Below are positions 1 to 8,238 of a stretch of 50,089 bases of DNA, in pieces. Position 1 is the first letter of the stretch; every line of letters begins with the position of its first letter. The notes below the pieces were generated by a model. That model had not been told where the DNA came from, ran no database searches, and saw only the letters and a program-made list of their open reading frames with translations. This DNA is from Tychonema sp. LEGE 07203 (GTDB taxonomy: Bacteria; Cyanobacteriota; Cyanobacteriia; Cyanobacteriales; Microcoleaceae): contig NZ_JADEXD010000026.1 of NCBI RefSeq assembly GCF_015207285.1, positions 1-50,089 of the forward strand. The letters are read 5' to 3'. A program made the position numbers and the translations under genes.

Positions 1-61
1 CCCAGTTACAGAACTGATCCCACAGGTTGGCGCTTTCGCGCTGCTGTAAGGTGGCTGTCAT
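1..61 (-). CDS. psbA: Photosystem II D1 protein, N-terminal fragment (runs off window)
   Basis: The reverse complement of the first 61 bases opens with ATG and encodes MTATLQQRESANLWDQFCNW, the highly conserved N-terminus of the PSII reaction-centre protein D1. Only 20 codons are in the window; the rest lies to the left. D1 is a thylakoid membrane protein that binds P680, pheophytin, QB and the Mn cluster. A sigma70-like promoter can be read about 65-93 bp upstream of the start. The gene is divergent from cofG. Cyanobacteria usually carry several psbA copies, so which isoform this is cannot be decided from this fragment. Confidence 0.93.
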   Translation of the reverse strand, partial: MTATLQQRESANLWDQFCNW

Positions 62-125
62 GTATTTATGATTGCGTTATTTGGTTTTCAATGTTCGTGA
101 CGGCTTTGTGTTCCGCCATGTAAAT

Positions 126-154
126 AACATAAACCTTTTATTTCAGTTTGTAAA
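126..154 (-). promoter_or_regulatory. Putative psbA promoter (-35/-10)
   Basis: On the minus strand a TTTACA hexamer (149-154) is followed after exactly 17 bp by TATGTT (126-131). These match the sigma70-type consensus at 5/6 and 4/6 positions. It lies 65 bp upstream of the psbA ATG, which fits the short leaders known for cyanobacterial psbA. The start site has not been mapped; this is inference from spacing and position. Confidence 0.55.
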
Positions 155-419
155 GGGTTTTTAACTACAGTTTTTCTTATAAATGGTATAGGTATAAATT
201 ATCAATCACCAAAAACCTTATCTGTAAAGGGTTTAAAAAGCAGAGCGGGGGATTTTTGGGCGATCGCACGAAAAAAATAATGTTCATAATCTAGCTGGCA
301 AGGAGATTCGGGACACTCGTCAGTGTTAAGATAGATGAAGTATTGCGATCGCCAACCGCAAAACTCGCACTTACATATATATGTTGTCGATCGAGTTCGA
401 TCGATCAAAGTCCCAAGCA

Positions 420-1370
420 ATGTCCCGCACCGTCACCTACAGCCCAGCTTATACTCTGGTTCCCACCTACGAGTGTTTCAACCGCTGCACCTATTGCAAT
501 TTTCGGACTCAGCCGCTGCAAAGTCCTTGGCTGACACTCCCAGAAGCCGAAACACAGCTCAAATTGCTGCTTCCTCAAGGTGTAATTGAAATTCTGATCC
601 TCAGTGGCGAGGTACACCCCCAGAGTCAGCGGCGAAAAGCTTGGTTTCAGCGGATTTACGATTTGTGCGAACTAGCACTTACTCTCGGATTTTTGCCGCA
701 TACTAATGTCGGGCCGCTCAGCTTTGAGGAGATGGCACTGTTAAAACAGGTGAATGTGTCGATGGGGCTGATGCTGGAACAGTTGTCCCCGGATTTGTTA
801 CAAACGGTTCACCGACAGGCACCGAGTAAACTGCCGGCGCTGCGGCTGCAACAGCTAGAATTGGCTGGGGAATTAAAGATTCCGTTTACAACAGGTTTGC
901 TGTTGGGAATCGGGGAAAGCGAGGCTGATTGGATTGAGACATTAGAGGCGATCGCCCGCATCCATTCCTGCTACAATCACATTCAAGAAGTTATCCTCCA
1001 GCCTCACAGTCCGGGAAACAAGCAAAGTTGGGACGGTGAAGTTTTTGATGCTACAAAAATGCCGCAAGTAATTGCGATCGCCCGCAGCATTTTACCATCT
1101 GAAATCAGGCTGCAAATCCCGCCGAATTTAGTTGCACAGCCGGACACATTACTTGCTTGTTTAGAAGCAGGTGCGAGAGATTTAGGAGGAATTGGGCCAT
1201 TGGATGAAGTTAATCCCGATTATCCTCACCTGCAACATCAAACTTTAACCAAAATTTTAGCTGCAGCGGGATGGCAGCTCGTGCAGCGTTTGCCTGTTTA
1301 TCCTCAGTACGATAATTGGCTGCCGCAGACATTGCAAACTGCTGTTAAAAAATGGAGAGTTAGTCATTAG
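420..1370 (+). CDS. cofG: 7,8-didemethyl-8-hydroxy-5-deazariboflavin synthase subunit CofG (radical SAM)
   Basis: 316-aa radical SAM enzyme. The Cys triad CFNRCTYC lies near residues 20-27, a CX3CX2C cluster-binding motif, and the downstream sequence (IGESEADW, LQPHSPGNKQ, DLGGIGPLDEVNPDYPH) is characteristic of CofG. With CofH it makes the deazaflavin chromophore FO, used as coenzyme F420 precursor and as antenna of some photolyases; cofH is not in this window. The ATG at 420 is preferred over an in-frame ATG at 381, because family members start just before the VTYSPAYTLVPT segment. The last codons (VSH-stop) are read from the first heptads of the tandem repeat at 1361-1451. No partner gene is adjacent, and the gene is divergent from psbA. 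Confidence 0.9.
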   Translation: MSRTVTYSPAYTLVPTYECFNRCTYCNFRTQPLQSPWLTLPEAETQLKLLLPQGVIEILILSGEVHPQSQRRKAWFQRIYDLCELALTLGFLPHTNVGPLSFEEMALLKQVNVSMGLMLEQLSPDLLQTVHRQAPSKLPALRLQQLELAGELKIPFTTGLLLGIGESEADWIETLEAIARIHSCYNHIQEVILQPHSPGNKQSWDGEVFDATKMPQVIAIARSILPSEIRLQIPPNLVAQPDTLLACLEAGARDLGGIGPLDEVNPDYPHLQHQTLTKILAAAGWQLVQRLPVYPQYDNWLPQTLQTAVKKWRVSH

Positions 1371-1451
1371 TCATTAGTCAGCAGTCATTAGTCATTAGTC
1401 AGTAGTCAGTAGTCAGTAGTCAGTAGTCATTAGTCATTAGTCATTAGTCAT
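1361..1451 (+). repeat. Heptanucleotide tandem repeat, 13 units of TAGTCA(T/G)
   Basis: Thirteen consecutive 7-bp units, nearly all TAGTCAT or TAGTCAG with one CAGTCAT, with no indels. The array begins inside the final codons of cofG, and the cofG stop codon is the TAG of the second unit. It resembles the short tandemly repeated repetitive (STRR) heptamers described in filamentous cyanobacteria. A second cluster of the same heptads lies at 46255-46390. Confidence 0.95.
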
Positions 1452-1489
1452 TATACCAAATCCGGGTTGGGGTTCCCTTTTATGAATTC

Positions 1490-1505
1490 GTCGGCGCAGG
1501 CCGAC
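1490..1505. repeat. Small GC-rich hairpin, possible terminator of the SDR gene
   Basis: GTCGG and CCGAC arms close a short loop about 40 bp downstream of the SDR stop. It is followed on the minus strand by general spacer without a strong T-tract, so a terminator role is weak. A similar GTCGG hairpin occurs near 30538. Confidence 0.4.
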
Positions 1506-1545
1506 ATCGTTTGTGTAGACGCGGTTTCAACCGCCGAATCATCTT

Positions 1546-2322
1546 TTAAATCAAAGAACCGCCACCGTCAATCCACACTTCAGTACCCGTGATAAAGCTG
1601 GATGTACCGGAGACTAAAAATAAAACTAATTGGGCAATTTCTTCGCTAGAACCAGCGGTATTATCAGTCAAAGGAATCATATCTTGAAGGCTATCGCGGT
1701 CAACTGGAATGCGATCGAGATGTCGCTTAGTGGTACTTTCCTCGATCGCAGTCAGCACCCCGCCCGGACAGATAACATTGACTCGGATTTGGCAGGGCGC
1801 AAGTTCTAGCGCCAGCATTTTTGCAAAAGCTACTTGGGCCGCTTTGCTGCAAGCATAAGCTGTAGCCCCTACTTTCCTGAAACTTCTTGTGCCATTAATC
1901 GATGATGTAATGACAATCGAACCGCCTTGTTTTTTTAGATAAGGAACTGCATATTTTACAGTCAAAAATGTTCCTGTGAGGTTGGTGTTAATTGTCCGAT
2001 CCCACTCATCAATTGCTATCTCTTCTACCGGCGACCAGATCCCGTTAATCCCTGCATTGGCGAACACAATATCAATTCTTTGATATTCGTTAACAATAGT
2101 TTGAAATGCCTGCTGCATTTGCTGACTGTCGCCCACATCTGCGGCAATTGCCAGCCCGCGCCCTCCTTCATCGATTAGTTTGCCGACTGTTTCTTGCGCC
2201 GTTTCTAAACTTAGATCGATAATAGCAACTTTTGCGCCTTCTTTGGCCATTAAAATTGCTGCTGCACGACCAATTCCCGACCCGCCGCCGGTAATAACGG
2301 CAACTTTTTCTGCAAGTTTCAT
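1546..2322 (-). CDS. SDR family oxidoreductase
   Basis: 258-aa classical short-chain dehydrogenase/reductase. The Rossmann glycine motif TGGGSGIG is at residues 11-18, NAG at 89-91, the catalytic Ser pair in TSS near 140, and the YxxxK dyad (YACSK, Tyr156/Lys160). The length is normal for single-domain classical SDRs. Asp36 (IIDLS) at the end of beta2 suggests NAD(H) preference. The substrate cannot be inferred; the nearest names in this family are glucose dehydrogenases and 3-oxoacyl reductases. It lies 200 bp downstream of the alpha-amylase gene on the same strand, with no obvious functional link. Confidence 0.9.
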   Translation of the reverse strand: MKLAEKVAVITGGGSGIGRAAAILMAKEGAKVAIIDLSLETAQETVGKLIDEGGRGLAIAADVGDSQQMQQAFQTIVNEYQRIDIVFANAGINGIWSPVEEIAIDEWDRTINTNLTGTFLTVKYAVPYLKKQGGSIVITSSINGTRSFRKVGATAYACSKAAQVAFAKMLALELAPCQIRVNVICPGGVLTAIEESTTKRHLDRIPVDRDSLQDMIPLTDNTAGSSEEIAQLVLFLVSGTSSFITGTEVWIDGGGSLI

Positions 2323-2464
2323 TTTATTTTTATATAAATAACGTTTTAGACTGACCTAAAAATAAGACTGGAGATAGAAAAAACTAAAGTCCTCGCTACC
2401 AACAGGCTTTACTCATCCAAAATTGCCAAGTAAAAAATGGTTTAATGCACTGATTGTAGCGGTA

Positions 2465-2485
2465 AGGTGCGCGGAACGCACCCTA
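2465..2485. repeat. Inverted repeat GGTGCG...CGCACC between amylase and SDR genes
   Basis: A 6-bp perfect stem (GGTGCG / CGCACC) with a 5-nt loop, 38 bp past the amylase stop. The motif reads like the common cyanobacterial 'gtagggtgcg ttccgcgcacc' dispersed repeat. It may also terminate amylase transcription, although no T-tract follows. Confidence 0.5.
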
Positions 2486-2522
2486 CTTCAGGCAGAGAAG
2501 TCTGTCAATTTTAAGACAGTCC

Positions 2523-4001
2523 TTACGGCTGCGGAACCCAGACAGAAACTGAACCGGCGTTACACCGGAAATCTGCCCAACCATCGTCATTCGTTGCGAT
2601 GGGTTCTTTGATATGTTCGGTGATGTCAATATAAGTTCGATTCGGATGCCCGACTTCCATAAACTTAGTGCCATCGCCTCCGTTACTGAGTACCACAGCC
2701 ATGCCGCCCGGATGTTCTTCATCTCCGAGTCGCGTCCAGCCAATTGTGTTGGCGTGGTCGAAGTAATCGTACTGATTGCCGTAGGAATAGGTTTGGCGCG
2801 CCCACAAGAATTTATCGATAATAAATTGATGTTTGTCTAACCAAATCTCGTATTCGTTGCCATCATTTGCTGTATCCTTGTAGTTAGCGCCGTAATAATC
2901 CGGGTAAAAAATACAAGGATATCCTTCGCTACGCAACAGGATCAAAGCGTAGGCAAGAGGTTTAAACCAACCCTCGACAACTGATTCTAAGGATTGCAAA
3001 GGTTGGGAATCGTGGTTGTCAACCAAGGTAACGGCTAGAGTGGGTTGCTGTTGCACGAGGGTGCCGTCGAAAATTGTTCGCAAGTCGTAGCTGTTGCCGG
3101 CCTTGCTAGCAGCGTGGAAATTGTAGTGGAGGGGTGCGTCAAATAAGGAGACTTTACCATCTGTAGCTTGGATGAAGTAGTGCAAAGCTTCTACTTCGTA
3201 AGACCAATATTCGCCGACGGCAAATAGGTCGCGTTTGGCATAGTTGCGGACGTGTTCCAACCACTCTTGGAAAAATTCTGCTGCTACGTGTTTGGCCGCG
3301 TCAAAACGAAAGCCGTCAACGTTTGTTGTATCTACGTACCACTCACCCCAGTATTTTAATTCCCCGGTGACTTCTGGGTTGTCCATATCTAAATCGCAAC
3401 CCATCAGATAGTCAAAGTTGCCTTTTTCTAAGTCTACTCCCCAATCAAATTGTTTACCTTTTAGCAAGTAAACTGCTTTTTCTTCTGTGTTGTAAACGTT
3501 GTAATCAATCGCGTCAAAATGCCACCAATGCCACTCCATGCTGGAATATTTTTTGTCGCGCCCTGGGAAAGTAAAATGAGTCCAAGCTTTGATTGTTTGA
3601 TATTCGCCTACGGTGTCATTTCGGTTGTCGGGATGGAAGGGCGTGGCTTCGGCTTCTTCTTCTGCATCTGCACCTAATTTGTGGTTGAATACAACATCGG
3701 CATAAATCCGAATTCCAGCTTCTTGGGCAGCTTTGATGGCGCGCAAATACTCATCTTTTGTGCCGTATTTAGTGCGTACTGACCCTTTTTGGTCGAATTC
3801 GCCTAAATCGAACAAGTCGTAGACGCCATAGCCTACATCCATACCGCCGGCCGTTCCTTTATAGGCGGGTGGCAACCACAGGGATGTAACGCCGATTTTG
3901 GCTAAATCTTTTGCAGATTCTGCTAGCTGGTTCCACAGGCTGCCGTCGTCGGGATTGTACCAGTGGAAATACTGCATCATGACGCCATTGACTTCAGACA
4001 T
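2523..4001 (-). CDS. Cytoplasmic alpha-amylase, glycoside hydrolase family 13 (GH13_5-like)
   Basis: 492-aa enzyme predicted to cleave internal alpha-1,4 bonds of glycogen and maltodextrins in the cytosol; there is no signal peptide. The (beta/alpha)8 regions are visible: ADVVFNH (101-107), GFRFDAAKH with nucleophile Asp234, AVGEYWS with acid/base Glu264, and LVDNHDSQP with the third carboxylate Asp331. The N-terminus GVMMQYFHWYNPDDG and the overall length match intracellular, AmyS/AmyA-type GH13_5 enzymes. The ATG at 4001 is preferred over one at 4088, because an AGGGAAAA purine-rich RBS lies just upstream and homology starts there. It is probably transcribed alone; the SDR gene follows after 200 bp. 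Confidence 0.92.
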   Translation of the reverse strand: MSEVNGVMMQYFHWYNPDDGSLWNQLAESAKDLAKIGVTSLWLPPAYKGTAGGMDVGYGVYDLFDLGEFDQKGSVRTKYGTKDEYLRAIKAAQEAGIRIYADVVFNHKLGADAEEEAEATPFHPDNRNDTVGEYQTIKAWTHFTFPGRDKKYSSMEWHWWHFDAIDYNVYNTEEKAVYLLKGKQFDWGVDLEKGNFDYLMGCDLDMDNPEVTGELKYWGEWYVDTTNVDGFRFDAAKHVAAEFFQEWLEHVRNYAKRDLFAVGEYWSYEVEALHYFIQATDGKVSLFDAPLHYNFHAASKAGNSYDLRTIFDGTLVQQQPTLAVTLVDNHDSQPLQSLESVVEGWFKPLAYALILLRSEGYPCIFYPDYYGANYKDTANDGNEYEIWLDKHQFIIDKFLWARQTYSYGNQYDYFDHANTIGWTRLGDEEHPGGMAVVLSNGGDGTKFMEVGHPNRTYIDITEHIKEPIATNDDGWADFRCNAGSVSVWVPQP

Positions 4002-4384
4002 ATTAAGTTTTCCCTGTTTTGTAAAGTTGCCAGATATATGTTTGTTAGTTGCCGATCGCTCTGGCTGTGTCTGCAATCTTAAAGTCAATATGTATCATAA
4101 AATATATAAATTAATAATAAAAAATATCTTTTGATAGATTGACAATTTAGTTGTTTTTTGCTAAAATGCTCGTAGCATATGTAGCCGAGCAAAAAATATT
4201 CTAAGAATTGTAATTTTTTTCTCGGAAACCTGCTGGATATTATGTAAGCTTGAACGAAGATAATTAAATTGGTTCGATCGTTTGGACTGAAGCGATCGCA
4301 CTCGAAGCTGGTAACGGTTGTTTAGGGGAAATAAGAGGATTGTTAGATTGGCCGATCGCACAACCACCTCTTAACTGTAAAATA
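4002..4384. other. Intergenic region, no gene recognised
   Basis: AT-rich spacer between the amylase start and the phosphoesterase stop. A 68-codon frame on the minus strand (4161-4367) has no family-like composition and no RBS, and is not called. The near-4150 segment TTGACA-like plus TAAAAT may be promoter material for the amylase or for nothing; I see no conserved element. Confidence 0.4.
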
Positions 4385-5164
4385 TCAAGATGTTGCAGGT
4401 TCTTCGACTACTCGCTCAATCTTAGTATCCCAAGTACCGTCGATCGCCAATTCGAGCAATCTAAATCCGGGGCCAACTGTGTCGAGAACTATGGGAGAGG
4501 TTTTGGGTAAGAGTTGGATGCAGGTACTCGGTGTTCCCAAATAAGCAACTAAACCTCGCTGTTGTTGAAATTCTTGGTGAATGTGGCCGCAAAGGACGAT
4601 TTTTATGTGAGGGTATCGATCGACAATTGCCAAAAATTCATCGGCATTGTGCAGCATCATGCTGTCCATTATTTCACAGTCGATCGCCAATGGATGATGG
4701 TGCAAAGCAATGATAACAGGTCGCTCGCCCGTTTGTTGCAGTTGAGAATCCAGCCAATCCAAACTCTCTGGGGAAAGCCGCCCGCCGTCGCATCCGGCTT
4801 CCACACTTGAAAGCAATAAAAATTGCCAGTTTCCTAGCTGAAAAGATTTTTCTGGGGAAAGAGGCGGCTTATCTAATATTTGCTGCATGACTGGGATGTT
4901 GTCGTGATTCCCAGGTATCCAGTAAGCGGGGATGTTGAGGGGGGAAATGAGGGAGGCGAGGAGCTCGTAGGATTCGGGTGTTTCGTCTTGGGATAAGTCG
5001 CCTGTGAGCAGGAGTAAGTCGGGCGGCGGCTGGATCTGTTGCAGGCGATCGAGAACTGAAGAGAGGCTGCGGGCGGTGGAGAGGCCTTTCCAGGTTCGAT
5101 CGAACTCTGCAAACAAGTGAGTGTCGGTGATTTGGGCGGCGAATAGGCAAGAAGCGGTTGTCAT
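4385..5164 (-). CDS. Calcineurin-like metallophosphoesterase, 3',5'-cAMP phosphodiesterase (CpdA)-type
   Basis: 259 aa. Binuclear-metal phosphoesterase motifs appear in order: ITDTHL (DxH), LTGDLSQD (GDxxxD), GNHD, ALHHHP and CGHIHQEF (GHxH). The cAMP/cGMP phosphodiesterase CpdA group has this exact layout and length. Cyclic nucleotide turnover is a plausible role, but other phosphodiesters are possible. The ATG at 5164 (MTTASCLF) is chosen because the extra 16 codons up to 5212 are non-conserved in character. It stands alone, upstream of and divergent from tRNA-Cys. Confidence 0.82.
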   Translation of the reverse strand: MTTASCLFAAQITDTHLFAEFDRTWKGLSTARSLSSVLDRLQQIQPPPDLLLLTGDLSQDETPESYELLASLISPLNIPAYWIPGNHDNIPVMQQILDKPPLSPEKSFQLGNWQFLLLSSVEAGCDGGRLSPESLDWLDSQLQQTGERPVIIALHHHPLAIDCEIMDSMMLHNADEFLAIVDRYPHIKIVLCGHIHQEFQQQRGLVAYLGTPSTCIQLLPKTSPIVLDTVGPGFRLLELAIDGTWDTKIERVVEEPATS

Positions 5165-5318
5165 GGCTGGTGTTGCGGGCGATCGATCTAGTTCTAGATT
5201 ACCCTTTCGCAAGGCTTTTGGGGATATGCGAACAAAGGGCGAGAAAAATTTTTGACGAGTATGTTAAAACGATCGAGATTTGGTGTAATATCAAATAACG
5301 TCAAATTTCCGACGTAAC

Positions 5319-5389
<71 letters not shown>

Positions 5390-6381
5390 TTTTTATTTCT
5401 ACAGTAACAATTTGTTTGTCACCGATGACAGAGTTTTGTCCATTTAGGCGATCGCTCTATCTGGTAGAGTTTGATATGGCAAGGGCGATCGTATCCTTAA
5501 AATCTGGCGATCCTGTGATTCCGGTTTGGTCTCACCCCTCCCTCCTCTTCCTTGGAAGACGAAACTGAAATGGATTTAGAAACATTACTCGATCGCATAA
5601 ACCTTGGAGAAGACCAAGACATTGAATTTAAGTCTGCTGACGGTGGTTTCCCCAATGAAGTTTGGAAAACTGTATCAGCATTTGCCAATACAGATGGCGG
5701 CTATATTGTTCTTGGGGTTAAAGAAACTCGCACAGGGTTTGAGATTTCTGGTGTCCGCAATCCTCATGTTTTAATTAAAGAGTTTTGGAATAATCATAAT
5801 AATCCGCAAAAACTGAGCTTCTCAATTTGTGGCAATTCTGACCTACAAACTTTGAAGATAGAAGATCGTAATTTAGTTGTTATTAAAATTCCCAGGGCAA
5901 CCAGAACTCAGCGCCCAGTTTATATTAACAATAATCCCATGATTGGGACATATAAGCGCAACCACGAGGGGGATTACCGTTGCACTGATGCTGAAGTTCG
6001 CCAAATGTTGCGCGATGCCAGCAACGATCCTCAAGATATCAAAATTTTAGAAGGTTTCGACCTTAGCGATATCGATGCAGAAACATTAAAATCCTTTCGT
6101 CAACGGTTTAGCTCTAGAGAACCGGATCATCCTTGGCTGGCATTAGACGATTCGGACTTGTTGCGTCAGTTAGGAGGATGGAGTCGCGATCGCAGCACAG
6201 GTAAAGAAGGGTTGACTATTGCTGGTTTGTTGATGTTTGGTCGGGAACGAAGCATTTTAGATGCACTGCCTCACTACCAACTTGATTATCAGGAGCAACT
6301 TTCTGGCGATCCAGAAACACGGTGGACTTACAGACTAACACTTGATGGCAAGTGGGAACCTAACCTGTTCAACTTCTACTA

Positions 6382-6480
6382 AGCTGTTATACATTTAAAT
6401 TGTGCATCAAAAATCAATACAAATATTGTGGAATGGGCTTCTAGCCCGTTCCGAATATCCAGTTTAAATGCGCCACAGCT
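6382..6480. mobile_element. 99-bp MITE with TA target duplication
   Basis: It starts AGCTGT....CATTTAAA and ends with the inverse TTTAAATG....ACAGCT (16 of 21 terminal positions match). TA dinucleotides flank it at 6380-6381 and 6481-6482, the hallmark of IS630/Tc1-mariner-type insertion. The centre is a 10-bp hairpin (6430-6439 / 6443-6452, loop TCT), so the entire element can fold on itself. No coding capacity. Its left end supplies the TAA stop that truncates the host gene. Confidence 0.85.
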
Positions 6481-7173
6481 TATCGCGTTTATACTCGTTT
6501 AGTTAATGATTTAGATGTTCCTTTTCAACTAGACAAAGATGCCGTGCGTCGAGGCGAGACTCACGTGCACGAAGCATTGCGAGAGGCTTTAGTCAACACT
6601 CTTATTCATGCCGATCATCAATCAACTCGCCCTTTAATAATTACTAAGTACAAAAATGGTTTTTCGTTTTCTAATCCGGGTCGTCTGAGAATTTCTCTTC
6701 AGCAGCTTTACGAAGGTGGCGTTAGCGATCCTCGCAATCCTAATTTGCAAAAAATGTTTCAAATGCTAGGCTTAGGAGAAAAAGCAGGATCTGGCTTTGG
6801 AAAGATGATCCGCGCTTGGATAGAACAGCAGTGGTTTCCTTTGGTATCAGAAAAATTAGAGTTAGAGATGACTTTGGTTGGTTTACCAATGGTGAGCATG
6901 ATTCCCGAAAATGTCGAACAAGAGTTAAGGGAAATTGTGGGAGATGACTATTGCGAACTGACAGAATTAGAGCGCATTATTTTGATATTGGCGCATCAAT
7001 CAGGAGCAATTAGCAATGCTGACATTCAGTGTTACAGCCGAGAACACCCTAGAGATATAGGGGAATGTCTCAAGCGATTCGTCAATAATGGTTGGTTAGA
7101 ACGCTCTGGTCGCGGGCGTGGAACTCAGTATGCTCTACCACATAAAGGTGAATCGGATTTGCTTTCACTGCTT

Positions 7174-7257
7174 CCTAGCTCCGAACATTACGAACCTAGC
7201 TCCGAACATTACGAACCTAGCTCCGAACATTACGAACCTAGCTCCGAACATTACGAG
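7174..7257 (+). repeat. Four 21-bp in-frame tandem repeats (SSEHYEP)
   Basis: Unit CCTAGCTCCGAACATTACGAA repeated four times, the last with one change at its end. Each encodes seven residues (P-S-S-E-H-Y-E). Two degenerate relatives (CTCCGAACATTAC) recur at about 7341 and 7360 in the same gene. It lies between the ATPase half and the final winged helix. Confidence 0.95.
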
Positions 7258-7674
7258 CATCTGCGAAAAATTGCTGCACCGATTCGCGACAAAGGTCGCA
7301 CCAGCAAAGAGCTTGTCGAGCGGGTTATTGTAGAACTTTGCTCCGAACATTACTTACAACTCCGAACATTAGCTGACTTATTGGGTCGTGCGCCAAACAG
7401 TGTCAGGAACCACTATGTAAATCCGATGTTAAAACAAGGCTTGTTAGAGGCACGATATCCTGACGAACCAACTCATCCCCAGCAAGCATACAGAACCTTG
7501 TTGTCTCAAAGAATCAGCAAAATTTCTGATACTCCGCCATCTCCCCAAACCTCATAAAACATCGTTGACACCAGCTATCTGCCCACCACGACGGAACCTT
7601 AAACTTTGCGCCACTCGATTGCTAATCACCAATTGCCCCAAAGCAATTAGCAATTAGCAATTTTACCCTAATCA

Positions 7675-8145
7675 TCACATATTACTGATGATTCTCTGCA
7701 CGATTTCCACGCCTGTTACTGCTTGCCAGCCAAACAGCCCCAATAGCGCCACATTGAGAACGATGTGAGTGTATCTGGCAAAATCGTTGCCTCTTTGCAT
7801 CAAAGGAGTTAGCGAGGCGGAAATCGCAATTATTGCGGTCATTCCCAACCCTGCCAGCAAGTGGGCTCCCACAAATAGTTTGCCGTTGTTGATGTAGGTG
7901 ACGGCCATTCCGCCGATCGCCCCCGTTACCATCAAGGCTAGCAGCAAAGAGCCCATCTGGTGGTGTTTAATGTTGAATTTGCCCTTAATTAACTCTTTTT
8001 TGACTTCGCCTTCGGCACTTCTGAGCCGGCGGATTTGCAGGCCGAGATACAAAGCATAAAAGGAGATTGCTAGCAATACCCACATTAAAACTGGGTGGAA
8101 GAATTGGCTCCAAACTTTCACTGACTCCGGAATTTCGAGGTTCAT
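7675..8145 (-). CDS. DUF4079 family membrane protein
   Basis: 156 aa with about four hydrophobic helices (residues ~12-34, 63-83, 90-108, 122-145). Histidines occur at helix ends (FFHPVLMW, KHHQMGSLL, GAHLLAG, YTHIVLN), an arrangement that recalls cytochrome b561-like four-helix haem proteins. DUF4079 proteins are restricted to cyanobacteria and plastids. Function is not established; a membrane redox or haem role is an inference from the histidine pattern. It stands alone, divergent from the ankyrin gene 94 bp away. Confidence 0.82.
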   Translation of the reverse strand: MNLEIPESVKVWSQFFHPVLMWVLLAISFYALYLGLQIRRLRSAEGEVKKELIKGKFNIKHHQMGSLLLALMVTGAIGGMAVTYINNGKLFVGAHLLAGLGMTAIIAISASLTPLMQRGNDFARYTHIVLNVALLGLFGWQAVTGVEIVQRIISNM

Positions 8146-8238
8146 GGTGTTCTCAGGATTAGCAAAAAAACTTCATAAAAATTAGTATACAAGTAACTGC
8201 CTCTCATGTGGTAAAAATATACAAAACGAGACACTATT

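Larger units (their letters stand above)
5570..7557 (+). pseudogene. AlbA_2 / ATP-binding domain transcriptional regulator, split by a MITE
   Basis: The reading frame is in two halves. 5570-6382 carries the Schlafen-type AlbA_2 domain (EDQDIEFKSA, AFANTDGGYIVLGV). 6544-7557 carries the GHKL-like ATP-binding half (HEALREALVNTLIHADH, GSGFGKMIRAW) and a winged-helix tail. They are interrupted by a 99-bp inverted-repeat element at 6382-6480. Removing the element plus one TA gives ...NLFNFYYRVYTRL..., in frame and as expected for this family. Such proteins act as DNA-binding regulators or antitoxin/defence-linked factors; the substrate is unknown. The ATG at 5570 is preferred over TTG at 5552. Four 7-aa SSEHYEP-type repeats lie in the second half. 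The second half could be made separately from the GTG at 6544, but a functional protein is unlikely. Confidence 0.85.

Noticed and set aside
202-420. Minus-strand frame between psbA and cofG
   Set aside because: No RBS, no family-like composition; covers the cofG leader.
4161-4367. 68-codon minus-strand frame upstream of the phosphoesterase gene end
   Set aside because: Low-complexity A/T sequence, no start context, no recognisable domain.
7174-7257. CRISPR-like array
   Set aside because: Units are contiguous 21-bp coding repeats with no spacers; the same holds for 1361-1451, 23331-23393 and 27780-27829.
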